Shown here: in pieces, positions 49,001-58,540 of the stretch
Layout: each line of letters opens with the position of its first letter
Position numbering within the stretch: position 1 is the stretch's first letter
Source: Neodontobutis hainanensis
Taxonomy: Eukaryota > Chordata > Actinopteri > Gobiiformes > Odontobutidae
Reading direction: 5' to 3'
Length of the DNA: 64,000 nucleotides
Assembly (NCBI GenBank): GCA_024349245.1
Contig: JALDNG010000020.1
Span: 21,555,501 to 21,619,500, forward strand
The notes under the pieces: generated by a model
Databases searched by the model: none
Told to the model about the DNA's origin: nothing
What the model saw: only the letters and a program-made list of their open reading frames with translations
Position numbers and translations under genes: made by a program

Positions 49001-52000
49001 CCCTTTTCTATTATTGTATTTTATATTGTGGACAGGCGAGATGTGTCCACTAAGTAGTTACATAGTTTCAAGTCTGTGAACCATCAAAATGATATTATAA
49101 TGAGATAAATATTACATAGAGTTGCATTAATTAGCTCTTATTGAATAATAATAAGGGGGTAATAATAATAATACCCTTCACATTTTGGTACTCCACTGGG
49201 ACCGGGCTCACAAAACGGCACTGTATCCGTCCAGAGACCACATTCCACACTAGAATCTCTCCATCGGCACTGCCAGTGGCCACCAGAGAGGGGGGGCACT
49301 CTGCTATGCTCAGGATGTCATCCTTATGGCCATTTCCCTGGCAACACACAAAGAGCATGTTGACAACACAAGATGAAAACCCAAAAAAGACAAAACTGTA
49401 CTACCAGTTAGGTACTGGACAAGATATTAGATATTATTGGTTGAGAAAAGTAATGTTTATCTCTTTAATTCTGTTGGCGGTCTGAAAGCTGTATTAAAAA
49501 CCCTGTCAGACACTGTGGATATATGTCTTAATAGTATCAGTAGGACTGCTGTTTTACTAAAGTCACGGCTACTGTACCAGAAATTGTATATATATATATT
49601 CTAAGCCTCACCAAAAATATCCCAGGCACAGTGACACATTTCTATTTCAGTGAAAAGTCAATCCCTATGTAGTTTTTATGAAAAAAGTTTTGTGTATTCT
49701 TCTTTGGGCATGTTGCTTTGGTGTCTTTGATCAAAAGCCTCTGGCACTGACAGATCCGTCTGTTATTCCAAGATCAAATATATATTGTATACCAAGTGAG
49801 ACACAACACCTAATGAGCAAATACTGTAACACCGAGTATCAAAGCTACACCGTATCAAAGGAGGCGCACCCTCCTCGAAGCAACGTATAAACATGTTCAG
49901 GTTTGTTAAGGGAAAAAATACATCAAGAGTACGTGTTTTACAAAGCAGTCTGATTTGGCGCCGAGGGGAGCCCTGGATGTGAAACTTGTCGGAGTGACTT
50001 GTTCAAGCTGCGTTGGATTGTCAAAAAGTGTTCAGTCAAGTCTGCTGCTTACAGTGCTCTCTCCAGTGTGTCACCCAGTCTGGCTCAGTGGCAGGTGTGA
50101 TGTGAGAGCCCAGAGCGATCAGACAAGTCCCGCTGCACTTCAGACCGATTCAGTCAGTCGTCATGTGCTTTGTGTGCACTCACTTCTGTCAGAACAATAC
50201 AGTTAGACTGCTCCAGGCGACAAGGAGAGACCAGACACAGTAGATTATTGATAGCCAAGAGCGTCAGGAATATGAAGCATTTGTATCACAGTCTGTCAGG
50301 CAGCTATACACGTCAGAAGCCCCGCCTCTTCATGTCAATGAGAGTCAAATACTACAAACGTTAATAACTCTCAGTACAGCGACCAAGACATGCCCCACAT
50401 TCACAGATCTGAAAAAAGACTACAGGGAGGCTCATTTTGTATTCACTTTAAAGTAGGCGGATTTTTACAAATGATGAAACCCCTTTGTTATAAAACTAAC
50501 CAGTTGATGTTGTTGGTTCTATTAGATTATACTTAATTCTCCATGCATGTATTTGTATACACTCACCTAAAGGATTATTGGGAACACCTGTTCAATTTCT
50601 CATTAATGCAGGAATCTAATCAACCAATCACATGCCAGAATTTGGCGTAAACAGAATGAGAACATGGATCCATCATGCCTTGTTACCTTTGGGCAGGCTG
50701 GTGGTGGTGGGGGTGTAATGGTGTGGGGAATGTTTTCTTGGCACACTTTAGGACCCTTAGTGCCATTTGGGCATTGTTGGGCAACACCACAGCCTACCTG
50801 AGCATTGTTTCTGACCATGTCCATCTCTTTATGACCACCATGTACCCATCGTCTGATGGCTACTTCCAGCAGGATAATGCACATCTCACAAAGCTCAAAT
50901 CATTTCAAATTGGTTTCTTAAACATGACAATGAGTTCACTGAACTAAAATGGCCCCCACAGTCACCAGATCTCAACCCAATAGAGCATCTTTGGGATGTG
51001 GTGGAACGGGAGCTTCGTGCCCTGGATGTGCATCCCACAAATCTCCATCAACTGCAAGATGCTATCCTGTCAATATGGGCCAACATTTCTAAAGAATGCT
51101 TTCAGCACCTTGTTGAATATATGCCATATAGAATTAAGGCAGTTCTGAAGGAGAAAAGGGGTCAAACACAGTATTAGTATGGTGTTCCTAATAATTCTTT
51201 AGGTGAGTGTATGTCTGTGTTCTATGGTCTACATCTTTCTCAAAGTCTCAAAAAGAACCAAAAATAGACTATAGTTAGATTGTTGCATTTTGTAAAGGGT
51301 AAAGTAAATGTTTGCTGTTTGACACACATTGAAAGAAAGAAAAAATTGATGGAAGAGAACAAACTGGGGGAGTCTCTCTAGGTCAGAAGAGCACCAGGCT
51401 TGATGAAATATACTGGAACAAGACCATCTTGTGTTACTACAAGTTGTAAAGACTAATGTATGAGGGGTCTGCACTGATCACTGTATTAAAATATAAGCCC
51501 TTTAATCAAATATAGACCTTTGAGGATTGGGTTAAATAGTGGCTGTCATAGGAACTTAAGTTAGGGTTGGCTACAAGAAGCCAAACCCGATTAAAAGAAT
51601 ATCAAAAATCACTGATACTTCAATGACAGTATTTCAAAACATAAAAAGTACAGTGGCTATATTAAAGCTGTACTGCTCTAAATATAGTTTTTTTGTGGTC
51701 TGTAAGACCCAATACAATACGTTCCACTATTTTTTATTTTTTTATTGTTTAAAACTGCTTCTGTTGCACGTGGCAGAGTGGCACTCCTGCCTCACAGCAA
51801 GAAGGTCGTAAGTTCAAAACCCGTCCGACTCAAATATTGTGACAGTCATGCTTAGTAGTAACTAAAATTGTCTGATGATGACTTTCCATTGCCCACTACT
51901 TAAAGCAATGAATGAGATGAAACATTATTAGTCTTCTCCTTCTTCTACTTTTAGTTTGATGTTCACACGTGTTTTTTGTGATATTGGTGGACTTTTATTT

Positions 52001-55000
52001 ACCTTAATTGACCTGATTCTACTGATTTTACCATGTAGTGCCATACAGGCCAGCCGAGGGACATAGTCCATCCAACGTGTCCTGGGACGGCCCTGGGGCC
52101 TCTTCCCGCATCCATGCCCAGGGAAGCATCACATCAGCTGACTCCTCTAGATGTGGAAGGATCTCTCAAAGGGATGGATTAGCCCAGCCACTCGGCAGGA
52201 AAAACTTATTGCCTCGTCATAAACAAAAAGTCACCTTCAGATACTTGAACTCCAGGAGCATATTTGAGTGAATTTTACACACAGGAGGTTTGTTTAAATA
52301 ACAGATCTACCACTGATAGATTAACTGTGGACCTCAGCCATAAGCATTGATATATATCATTCATTCAATATGAGGCAAAACTCTTGCTTCCAATTATTTT
52401 AACTGTGGCCTAAAACGATTGACATCAAACCCAGTGATAAACCCAGTCTTATGAATCTTCTCAGTACTTTTGCATTAAAACAGATTTTGTTTATCTTTAA
52501 ACGTTATATGGATTTTCATCTACTGGTTATTATTATAACAATGAGCAATATTTATTAACAACAAGGACCTTGTATAATTCAAAAAGGACCTAAGTAGATC
52601 CTTAGACCACATTATTACATATCTCTGATAATGGCAGACCTCAAAAAGAAAATTTGTTAACAAGTCCGACTACACAAATTACCTTTCAAATTGTCAGTGC
52701 CAATAACAAGATATTTTCATTCAATTTATTCCCCTTTTGGGTGAATAAATCTGCTCAACCTCACAGACAGACTTGCTGAAGGTGTGCTCAGTGCCAACTC
52801 CAACAGCAGTCTACACACCTTTTTGTAAACTTAGTCCGAAAGCCTAATACTGATATTGTAAATATGGACCCTGGTGTGCTGACACAGTGGCTCTGACTCC
52901 AGGGAAGAGCATGCATTTCGTCCCAAAGCTGGGAAATATCCTGGACCACACCAAACACAATTTTGACTGTTCCCAGGACAGCATTTTGTCTGGCAAATTA
53001 TGCATTTTGGGATTGGTATTTTTTTTACCTATATCATTCACAACCATAAATACACAGCAATAGAGCTCAAGAACAAAGCTGCAATTAAATAACAGCTTTG
53101 CCAAAAGTTTTGCTGTAGGAGAGCAATTGCAATTTTTTTTTATGTTGTCCTAGTTTGGACAACTTGGTACAATGCTGCAACACATTGGCTTGTCGTCAAT
53201 AAAAAGTGAAATAGTCCCTTCTGTTTTGGTTTTGCTGTTGCTTTCCATCAAAGAATTAATTTCCTTCCACAGAGCACAATACATGAAACAAATGGTCTCT
53301 ACTGTCAGAAAGAAGATACTGTTTCCAAAGTGAACCAAGATCTATGCATCTGCAGCGACCCAAGATTGTTTTTGATCGTACATTCACTACTAAAGAAAAA
53401 AAAAGAGCCAATTTGTTGCTTTGTCACTTTCACACAGAGCTGCATTTACAGAGACTGACGATTGAATCTATTGGATGTTTTGAATCCTGTTATCTGGTCT
53501 CCTCTAAAATAAATGTTGCACAGAGAAAACCAATTCTATTTTGCTGCCACACATCTACCCGTGTATTATTTTTGTCTGATGGAATGTCTGATTTGAAAGT
53601 TATTGTCAAAACGGTTTGGCTGTGATTAATCACCTGGTCGTCGTGCCACGGAGGTCTGGGCCTCTGCACGTGATGAGGGTCCAGAGGTAAGTCCTGCGAA
53701 CGACACACCAACACAAAGGACACATCAATGGATTAATATTATTCATAGCCCTACCCTCTTGCTAGTTAAATCAGTTTGTGCTCAACATAAAGGCAAGCCT
53801 AATGATGCTGAGGGCACTGAGCAGGAGAGTCCCCAGAGCCTCGACACACAATGGAGATGTTGTGGTGATAGATATAAAAAGCTGAGCACATTACAGCTTT
53901 TCAGGTTTGGCAGCTGCATCATTTATTGGAGCCAAGATTAGTTTAGAGCAGCAGAACAAACTGTTAATTTAGGCAGAGTTGTTTTGTGAAACCTGCTGCC
54001 GACAGCCTCCGTCTCCGCTGCAGAAGGTTTGGAGGAAACAAAACCTTGAGACACCAGGGCCTACAGTTCAGAGGAACACATGTTTGCTTTTGAATCCACT
54101 GAAGACAGCAGACAGTTGACAACCTCAAATAGTGAATAAATGTGAGCGTGATGGTTGTCTCTTATCTGTCACAAAGTGCTAGCCCTCTTTAATTATGTCA
54201 AGGTAATAAAACAAGCAAAAAAAAACAAACAAAGTCTTCTAATATTTTTTCTCATTGTTGTTTATGCATTTTTCTGTTAATCTCTCTGCTTTGTGAGTGT
54301 CAGAGTAACAGGTATTTACCATAAAAAATATATATACTGTATATGTTTTGCTTGAGGTGTCTGCATTTTCAAATCAACTCTGACATTCAGTGACCGATAG
54401 ACGAGACATGATGTGTCTAAAAGTAATATTGCCAGGGTGACATTATAAAATACTGACCACAAAGAAATACAGAATTCTATTCATATGTTTCATTCATAAC
54501 AAGACATCACATGTTTCCACATCAAATATGATCTATATTAACGGAAACACAACTTATTTGAGGCTCTGTAATGTGCCTTGGATAACGCAGCAGCAAAGAA
54601 TGCCTAATTTGTAGTTGTGGTGGTAGTAGGAGAGGTATTTGACTGTTTAATGCATACTGTTACTCTGATAATATGTATGTAGAAAAGAGTAAAGTCCATT
54701 CTAATGATCCACGTAAATCCACAGGAACCAGATGGAAACAAATGTGTGCAGCTATGTCTGGGTTGTCAGGATTCATAAAGCCGTTCCAATGGCTGTGTGC
54801 ATCAGTGAAGTGAGACGTAAAATGCAGTTCAGCTGGTAATGACGGTGTAAACAAATGCAAATGGAACACAATGTGTGAGAGATGGAAAACTGGAAGAATA
54901 ATTGAAATGGGATTTTGAAAATACATTTGACAAATTATACCGAGAGCATTTTTATCTTTTTGTACTCACAGAGTAAATGCCAATCTTGCGGCTGCGGCCA

Positions 55001-55161
55001 ACAGAAATGACATAACTACAAATGGAAATAGCACAAAGTTAAAATGGAAGATAAAAATCTATTCTGAGCTGAGAAGACTTATATCAAATATCACACTATT
55101 ACTCACGAATTCCGGTGAACTTTCAAATACAAGCACTCACAAACTTCCTGATGTCCACCAT
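36901..55161 (-). CDS. WD40-repeat protein gene, WDR49/WDR64/EFCAB8-like (multi-exon, partial)
   Basis: Nine consecutive coding exons were traced by splice sites and phase, in transcript order: 55161-55107, 55015-54970, 53693-53634, 49337-49175, 47747-47649, 47534-47476, 44505-44367, 44282-44243, 41389-41301, and a tenth at 40649-40465. A probable last exon is at 37021-36901. Every junction from 55161 to 40465 keeps the frame. The product contains at least five WD-type blades (YVISVGRSRKIGIYS, VATGSADGEILVWN, LSCGAVGYINLWN, LLYAADQIGYIYIYT, VLTSSTDYTVRLW) and the family-typical GKFIGTFGQ after the last one. Related vertebrate proteins carry EF-hands before the WD40 region and are linked to cilia and testis; the EF-hand exons are not seen here and should lie beyond 55 kb or outside the window. 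Which paralogue this is cannot be decided by eye. Confidence 0.85.
37097..37159 (-). CDS. Possible C-terminal exon of the WD40 gene (frame uncertain)
   Basis: Acceptor ctttttccag and a strong donor GCTAT|GTAAGT. The most protein-like frame reads VYSDSDTEEDYTFTKWNT, then TAG before the donor; the alternative frame is open but ends in GLC-stop in the next exon. Either this is an alternative last exon or the reading is disrupted. Confidence 0.35.
37160..38591. other. Probable intron of the WD40 gene, with a SINE fragment
   Basis: No convincing exon was found. 38,270-38,370 carries 'gttcctcccaccaccaaaaa' and 'aatgaacatgagagtcaatg', the middle part of the SINE at 62,864-63,236. A short 'acattatacatt' repeat lies near 37,850-37,880. 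Confidence 0.4.
38592..39451 (-). mobile_element. Tc1/mariner transposon, internally deleted copy
   Basis: Same terminal sequence as the element at 19,419-20,988, here flanked by TA on both sides (38,590-38,591 and 39,452-39,453). The left inverted end is joined directly to the middle of the transposase, removing the catalytic region. The minus-strand frame 39,405-38,887 retains the DNA-binding part: MGSSKQLSRKLKLKIVDAAH, ISSVRNVFKKWQSSGTVEI. Confidence 0.9.
39452..40464. other. Intronic sequence; weak plus-strand exon-like words
   Basis: On the plus strand 'ttttccattag' at ~39,995 precedes GRKFVVSDELDDPPVS followed by a GTAAGTG-like donor, and CACAAG|GTAAGG occurs at about 40,154. No gene could be built from them, and they lie antisense within the WD40 gene. 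Confidence 0.25.
40465..40649 (-). CDS. WD40 gene exon j (185 bp)
   Basis: Acceptor tgtgtgatcag; donor ATCAAG|GTCAGC is weak. It begins by completing GTFGQ, then SWKHPGVPYEVLVDPLSVPD, HELFDVKMHLSDAVTADI and IEADRRFIK. It is the post-propeller segment, with a WD-family GTFGQ and a Pro-rich tail. Ends in phase 0 if the donor is right. Confidence 0.85.
40650..41300. other. WD40 gene intron (651 bp)
   Basis: Bounded by the donor of exon i and the acceptor of exon j. No element was recognised inside. Confidence 0.6.
41301..41389 (-). CDS. WD40 gene exon i (89 bp)
   Basis: Acceptor tgtgttccag and donor CATAG|GTGAGT. Encodes LHIVDSDGVVLTSSTDYTV, then RLWSSCGKFI. Complete final WD strand set with Asp and RLW. 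Ends in phase 1. Confidence 0.9.
41990..42440 (+). mobile_element. LINE fragment, RT C-terminus
   Basis: Reads GHYIEEVQQLKYLGLILDQK, LKWDPWTDGVTAKAQRWLHF, then after a stop LLHMFYSSFIE and AWRRST. KYLG..D..L is the usual thumb motif of LINE reverse transcriptases. Several stops are present. It ends in an (ATCC)n run at 42,436-42,469. Confidence 0.65.
43300..43472. mobile_element. hAT-like MITE fragment
   Basis: Repeated 'gactaaaa' words and the end CAAAATTAACACT match the MITE at 3,761-4,216. The left end could not be placed; it may reach ~42,971. Confidence 0.45.
43501..44048 (+). mobile_element. Solo LTR (548 bp)
   Basis: Begins TGTGGTATG and ends GACACAACA (TG..CA). Flanking ATGC and ACGC (43,497-43,500; 44,049-44,052) fit a 4-bp duplication with one change in Rex3 sequence. 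It has a TATAAAA box at 43,872 and an AATAAA signal at 43,956, the order expected of a promoter-bearing LTR read on the plus strand. There is no internal coding region, so it is a solo LTR left after recombination. Confidence 0.75.
43872..43878 (+). promoter_or_regulatory. TATA box of the solo LTR
   Basis: TATAAAA lies 84 bp before the AATAAA at 43,956-43,961, as in a retroviral-type U3/R region. It is antisense to the WD40 gene. Confidence 0.5.
44243..44282 (-). CDS. WD40 gene micro-exon h (40 bp)
   Basis: Acceptor attctttaag and donor ACTGG|GTAGGT. Encodes DYFWRAHTGQITG; WRAH supplies the start of the last WD blade. It enters in phase 1 and leaves in phase 2, matching both neighbours. An 84-bp intron separates it from exon g. 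Confidence 0.85.
44367..44505 (-). CDS. WD40 gene exon g (139 bp)
   Basis: Acceptor caatcttgcag and donor AAGAG|GTTAGC. Encodes SNFQQKLTKLTKNEKEKLLY, then AADQIGYIYIYTTDKFTPGL. This is a degenerate WD blade in which YIYT replaces WD. Phase 0 to 1. Confidence 0.85.
44793..45010. repeat. 27-bp minisatellite, eight units
   Basis: The unit is 'actgtgacctctgtctcctc' plus 'tggtctc'. Two variants (ctcactgtgacc = A, ctctctgtggcc = B) follow the order A B A A B A A A. Because 27 is a multiple of three, several frames stay open on both strands; these are not genes. Located in a WD40 gene intron. Confidence 0.9.
45011..46580. other. WD40 gene intron, degenerate repeats
   Basis: Around 45,550-45,740 'gcgctc/gagcg' and 'ctgtcagcgctctct' words recur loosely. 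The rest shows nothing recognisable. Confidence 0.35.
46581..46800 (-). mobile_element. Retroposon fragment (minus orientation)
   Basis: 'cactggtggtggagatgtag', 'cagccattttgcacctacag', 'ccaagggcacaacgacagta'. The first two words recur at 57,140-57,175, and the last relates to 28,995-29,010. Confidence 0.55.
47476..47534 (-). CDS. WD40 gene exon f (59 bp)
   Basis: Acceptor ttttttaaag and donor AGGTG|GTAAGA. Encodes (G)YINLWNVLSGGKLVSSFKV, ending the blade begun in exon e after a 114-bp intron. Ends in phase 0. Confidence 0.85.
47649..47747 (-). CDS. WD40 gene exon e (99 bp)
   Basis: Acceptor ttgtttttcag and donor TGTAG|GTCTGT (a weaker donor). Encodes LDTSVASVVFLKQCN, then ALLSCGAVG at the junction. 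Phase 1-1; it fits perfectly between exons d and f. Confidence 0.85.
48063..48560 (-). mobile_element. Penelope-like element 3' fragment
   Basis: The minus-strand frame 48,519-48,208 reads IRKALRDCGYPKWTFNKTKR, GTKGKGVVIPYVSGLSEKPK, RIFYKQNYPVHFKPGNT, the linker that precedes the GIY-YIG domain in Penelope retroelements of fish. The endonuclease itself is deleted: the sequence passes to the 3' end ('caaggtgaagatgttttgtt'). Confidence 0.75.
48820..49010 (+). mobile_element. Non-LTR retrotransposon 3' end
   Basis: Shares 'gtggttctccctgaggtttc', 'taccctgatggagggt' and 'agccctttgagatagctgtt' with 2,825-3,075, in the same order. Confidence 0.65.
49175..49337 (-). CDS. WD40 gene exon d (163 bp)
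   Basis: Acceptor gtgttgccag and donor GAAGG|GTATTA. Encodes GNGHKDDILSIAECPPSL, VATGSADGEILVWNVVSG and RIQCRFVSPVPVEYQNVK. GH..D and the final WN are the hallmarks of one complete WD repeat. Starts in phase 0 and ends in phase 1. Confidence 0.9.
49338..50559. other. WD40 gene intron without recognised elements
   Basis: Part of the 4.3 kb intron between exons c and d. A short 'agccccgcctcttcatgtca' word at 50,318 resembles a MITE piece, but no ends were found. Confidence 0.4.
50560..51209 (+). mobile_element. Tc1-like transposon, N-terminal half missing
   Basis: Ends CACTCACCTAAAGGATTATT and its inverse are flanked by TA (50,558-50,559; 51,210-51,211). The plus strand retains the catalytic half: GGVMVWGM-like words, QQDNAHLTK (second Asp), then, in a shifted frame, PQSPDLNPIEHLWDVVEREL with an intact Glu. 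The DNA-binding half is gone. Same family as 26,162-27,128. Confidence 0.9.
51765..51865 (+). mobile_element. tRNA-derived SINE head
   Basis: 'gcacgtggcagagtggcact', 'cctgcctcacagcaagaagg' and 'aagttcaaaacccgtccgac' match the head of the SINE at 62,864. Confidence 0.7.
52035..52165 (-). mobile_element. Degraded Rex3 3' fragment
   Basis: 'ggccagccgagggacatagt', 'ccatccaacgtgtcctggga' are the inverse of Rex3 sequence coding for the RPRTRW..YVSRLA segment. Confidence 0.55.
52270..53633. other. WD40 gene intron, no recognised element
   Basis: Minus-strand frames of 86 and 62 codons (53,104-52,844; 53,338-53,150) have no recognised motif; they may be a decayed transposon or retrocopy. Confidence 0.3.
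53634..53693 (-). CDS. WD40 gene exon c (60 bp)
   Basis: Acceptor tcgttcgcag and donor ACCAG|GTGATT. Twenty codons in phase 0-0: DLPLDPHHVQ then RPRPPWHDDQ. This Pro-rich linker before the next blade is typical of the family. The next intron is 4.3 kb and carries a Tc1 element and SINE pieces. Confidence 0.75.
53694..54969. other. WD40 gene intron (1.28 kb)
   Basis: Bounded by exons b and c. Nothing further was recognised. Confidence 0.55.
54970..55015 (-). CDS. WD40 gene exon b (46 bp)
   Basis: Acceptor ccatttgtag and donor ACTCT|GTGAGT. Encodes YVISVGRSRKIGIYS, completing a WD blade with the previous exon across a 91-bp intron. Ends in phase 0. Confidence 0.8.
55107..55161 (-). CDS. WD40 gene exon a (55 bp)
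   Basis: Acceptor tctgtctgcag and donor AATTC|GTGAGT. It enters in phase 1 and leaves in phase 2. It encodes GGHQEVCECLYLKVHRN, the strand leading into a WD blade. It is the most upstream exon identified, so at least one earlier exon ending in phase 1 is missing. Confidence 0.75.
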
Positions 55162-55299
55162 CTGCAGACAGAAATGAAATATGACTTTCATTTACATATT
55201 GATGGAGGCATAAAGACAAACCAGTTCTTTCATTCCTTGTATTCTACACTGTCTTCTGTTGAAATTATCTACACATAACAATAAAAAAAGCTTAAGGTC

Positions 55300-55540
55300 A
55301 GTGGTGCCTACTTAGCGACTATATTTAGGAACTGCGACTCTTTTTCAAAAAAACGACTAGCAACAAATCTAGTGACTTTCTAGGTCTTATTGAATACTTG
55401 TTTTTTTTTCTTCTCTTAACGAGTTGCTATGACCCCCTCTCCCATCCCAAAGCACTCAGAGACGGCCGAGTCCACGATCTGCAGTCCCTCCCAGCTGAAG
55501 TCTGCGCAGAAAATGTTCACTGTTTTACATCCAGAGCATG
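55300..55540. repeat. Probable dispersed repeat
   Basis: 'ttagcgactatatttaggaa' and 'acgactagcaacaaatctag' resemble a dispersed fish family. Followed by a GC-rich piece (55,460-55,510) with an exon-like look on the minus strand but without a recognised motif. Confidence 0.35.
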
Positions 55541-55559
55541 GATGTATCATTAGTGTTTC

Positions 55560-56150
55560 ACGATGTAGAAATACTTCAAAGATATTGCGATACCTTGATG
55601 CTTAAATCAATACGATATCACGTTATGTAGGTATAGATTCTTTAAATACCTGACATTAGTGCTGTGTTAACGAGTAGTGCACTGCTCTGCTGCAGCTCAA
55701 ATCAAAGACAGATATGGTCTAATTGTCTTTGTTTAAACACCCTTAAACAATTCAAAAACAGCAAACAGCTGCTATTCTGTGTTCCTTCACATAGCCTCTG
55801 TTGTGTCATGCCTCACTGGAGCTGAGGGAAAGAAATGAGCGCATGGAAGCTGTGTCCTGTTCACGTCTCTGGTGAGGACACATTTGTGTCAAAAACCCAA
55901 ACCAGGTCTTGTATTTTTTGATTGGTAGCTTATATTTGAGACAGAAGTGTGTTACAGGTCTGTATTATTGTAACGATCATTAGATAGATTAGATTAGATT
56001 AATTAGACAGTCAGAGCTCAAAGCCTGGAAGGAGTAGGATAAAGAGAACTTAAGCAATTTTTCAAAAATAATTTTTCAGGCTGATGTTAAGGTATCGTTC
56101 TAGTATCGGTATCGTGATCCTCAAGCCAGGTAACGAACCTACACTATGTG
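55560..56150. repeat. Dispersed repeat, uninterrupted copy
   Basis: Matches 18,486-18,965 followed directly by 21,135-21,310. It shows the original continuity of that element. A (GATTA)n-like stretch sits at about 55,980-56,005. Confidence 0.7.
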
Positions 56151-57464
56151 TCATTAGACCAAAGACTCACACAGCTTCACCTCAGCTACTGTGTGTGCCT
56201 TTCTGTGACACAAGCTAAAAATCTAGCTTGTAACAGCTCATTGTGTCTCAGTCTAAACTGTAGGCCTACATACTCTAAAAAGAACTCAGGAGGACTCTAC
56301 AGTGATTAACAGCGCTAAACTCACTGATGACGTTGTAATATATGTACTGTTGGGTTTCCAGCGAGTCTTTCTTTAAATCCTGGCTCCTAGAATTGTTTGG
56401 CATCGGCTTGAGTTTAAAAGAGGTGCTATGAAAACTGAACGCTGCCATTGTGCACTTTTCCGTTGCTGAATGACAACAAGGCTACAAATCATGATATTTG
56501 AGGACTTCTCTGTCGCAGTCATAAGAAAGCGTTAGGAATACACATACACATAATTCATTCTGCATATCCACTTTTTGTTGGTTTAATCATAAGGAGACTA
56601 CATTTTAACTGTCATGTAAGCCTGTATCAGCATTTACTTACAAAATGTCCAGTGACAAAGGTTTGCAGGTATGCATTTATCCAACCTGCAACTATACTGT
56701 ATATTATATATTTTTTTTACAAAATGTTTACAAAAACACTTACTTAGGAATGTAACCAGTCACACATTCACCTGTGAACCCAAGAACTGGCATTATTAAT
56801 ACAAAATGTCTAATGTTGTGGCATTTTTTGATAAGCCAACACTTTAAGCCCCCAACTATGACAATTCAAAAATAGGACAGCAGGTGAAACCCACACCGTC
56901 ATTAGTTATATGTCCATATAAGGTAAAGCAAAATGTAACAAATTCATTCAAATAAAAAGTGTAAATTGTTTTGTAGCTTAGCATTGATGATATTGTGTCT
57001 CTTTTTTTTTTTCAGGAAAAAAAAAAGAAAAAACGGCTAATTTAATATGTGGGAAGTATACATAACTTTAATAATAATAATAATAATAATGGATTGGATT
57101 TTATATAGAGTCTATTATTAATTTATTCCACGGTTACACCCTGGTGGTGGAGATGTGGCAGCCATTTTGCGGCTACATACTCACACATTATTCACCAGTG
57201 CCATAGATACTGAAACTTAAACGCTGCTTCACCCTGTTTAGTTCTAACTCTGGGCACGAGCAGAAGGTCTGTCCCAGATGTTCGCAGAGTCCGAGGAGGC
57301 TCATAAGTGATTAAGTAAACCAGCAGTGCTTTTTTAAAGTCTATTTTCTAAGGAACAGGAAGACAGTGCAAAGATTTTAAAATTGGAATGATGTGGTTGT
57401 ACTTCCTGGTTTTGCTTAGAACCCGAGCAGCAGCGTTTGGAAAAATAACACTCTTAGATACCTG
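56151..57464. other. Unassigned sequence with retroposon pieces
   Basis: An (AAT)n run lies at about 57,069-57,091. 57,120-57,210 matches the fragment at 46,600-46,700. 57,220-57,450 ('gaacaggaagacagtgcaaa', 'gatgtggttgtacttcctgg') looks like another retroposon family. No exon was recognised. Confidence 0.4.
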
Positions 57465-58540
57465 CACTGAACTAAGTCTTGTCGATAATTAGCAGGTTCT
57501 TCACCCTAATTATAGAGAATTTATGTTCTTCTCCGATGTGCACAAAAGTAGCATAATTGATTTTTTTGTTGCAAGGGAATGTTGCTAGCTGTTGTATTGG
57601 TGATATAATAATATCTGATCATGTACCTGTTTTTGTGCAGCTAAACATTTAAAAATCCAATCCCCCAAAGTCAAAAATGGACGTTTAATAATTTTCTAAT
57701 TTATGATCATAAGTTTATGTATAAACATCACAACCTTTTATTGAGGAAAACAAAACTCCCAGTCTGCTCTGGGATACCTTAAGGGCCTACACTCAGGTTC
57801 AATAAAATCAGTCCCCTTCTGATCATCTCAGGGAAAAAATTCAAGTGGTCAGAGTGGCTTTGAAGGGGTTTAATTTCTTCAGAAAAAGGCGGAGAAATCC
57901 ATGTTTTTTATAAAGCAGAGGATGTATAAATTTGCTAACAAACCAAATCGCTACTTAGCCAACCTACTTTGAAACAAGGCACTGGTCTGAAATCTTCCAT
58001 GTGTCAGAGATTTGTTAGGCGTAGTTAACTATGACCACACAGTGATCAATGATGCTTTCAAATTATCTGTTATTATCTGTAATTATTTCTGAGCAGTTAT
58101 AATCCCAGTTCCAATCATTTAACGAAAAAAACTGTATAATCTTTACCCTAGGTCTGGATCTGACAGTCAGAGGGAAGACCTTTGTAAACCAATAACTCAG
58201 ATTGAAAATTTAAAAACTATTCAGCTGCTACCAAACAGCAAGACTCCTGGCCTGGATAGTTTCAGTGAGGATTTTTATAAAAAAGTTCATCAAAATCCTA
58301 ATTTCCCCTTTATCAGATTCTCATTTGTTGCTGGTGCACTCCCTCCCTCCAATATTTTACTTGTTTTGAAAAAAGGGAAATCCCTAATTCTAAATTTAAT
58401 TGTAAAATATCTGTTTTGAATCTCAATCTGAAGGTTCTGGCCTTAAGGTTAGAAAATGTGCTGCCTTATATTGTTAAAAATGACTAAACTGGGACCATCA
58501 CTGTTCAAAACAGTTGTCTCTATGAGAATTTGGGCCAATT

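Noticed and set aside
55460..55520. Additional upstream exon of the WD40 gene
   Set aside because: An acceptor-like sequence and a short open stretch exist, but the phase and content do not fit the WD40 series and the block lies in a repeat-like context.
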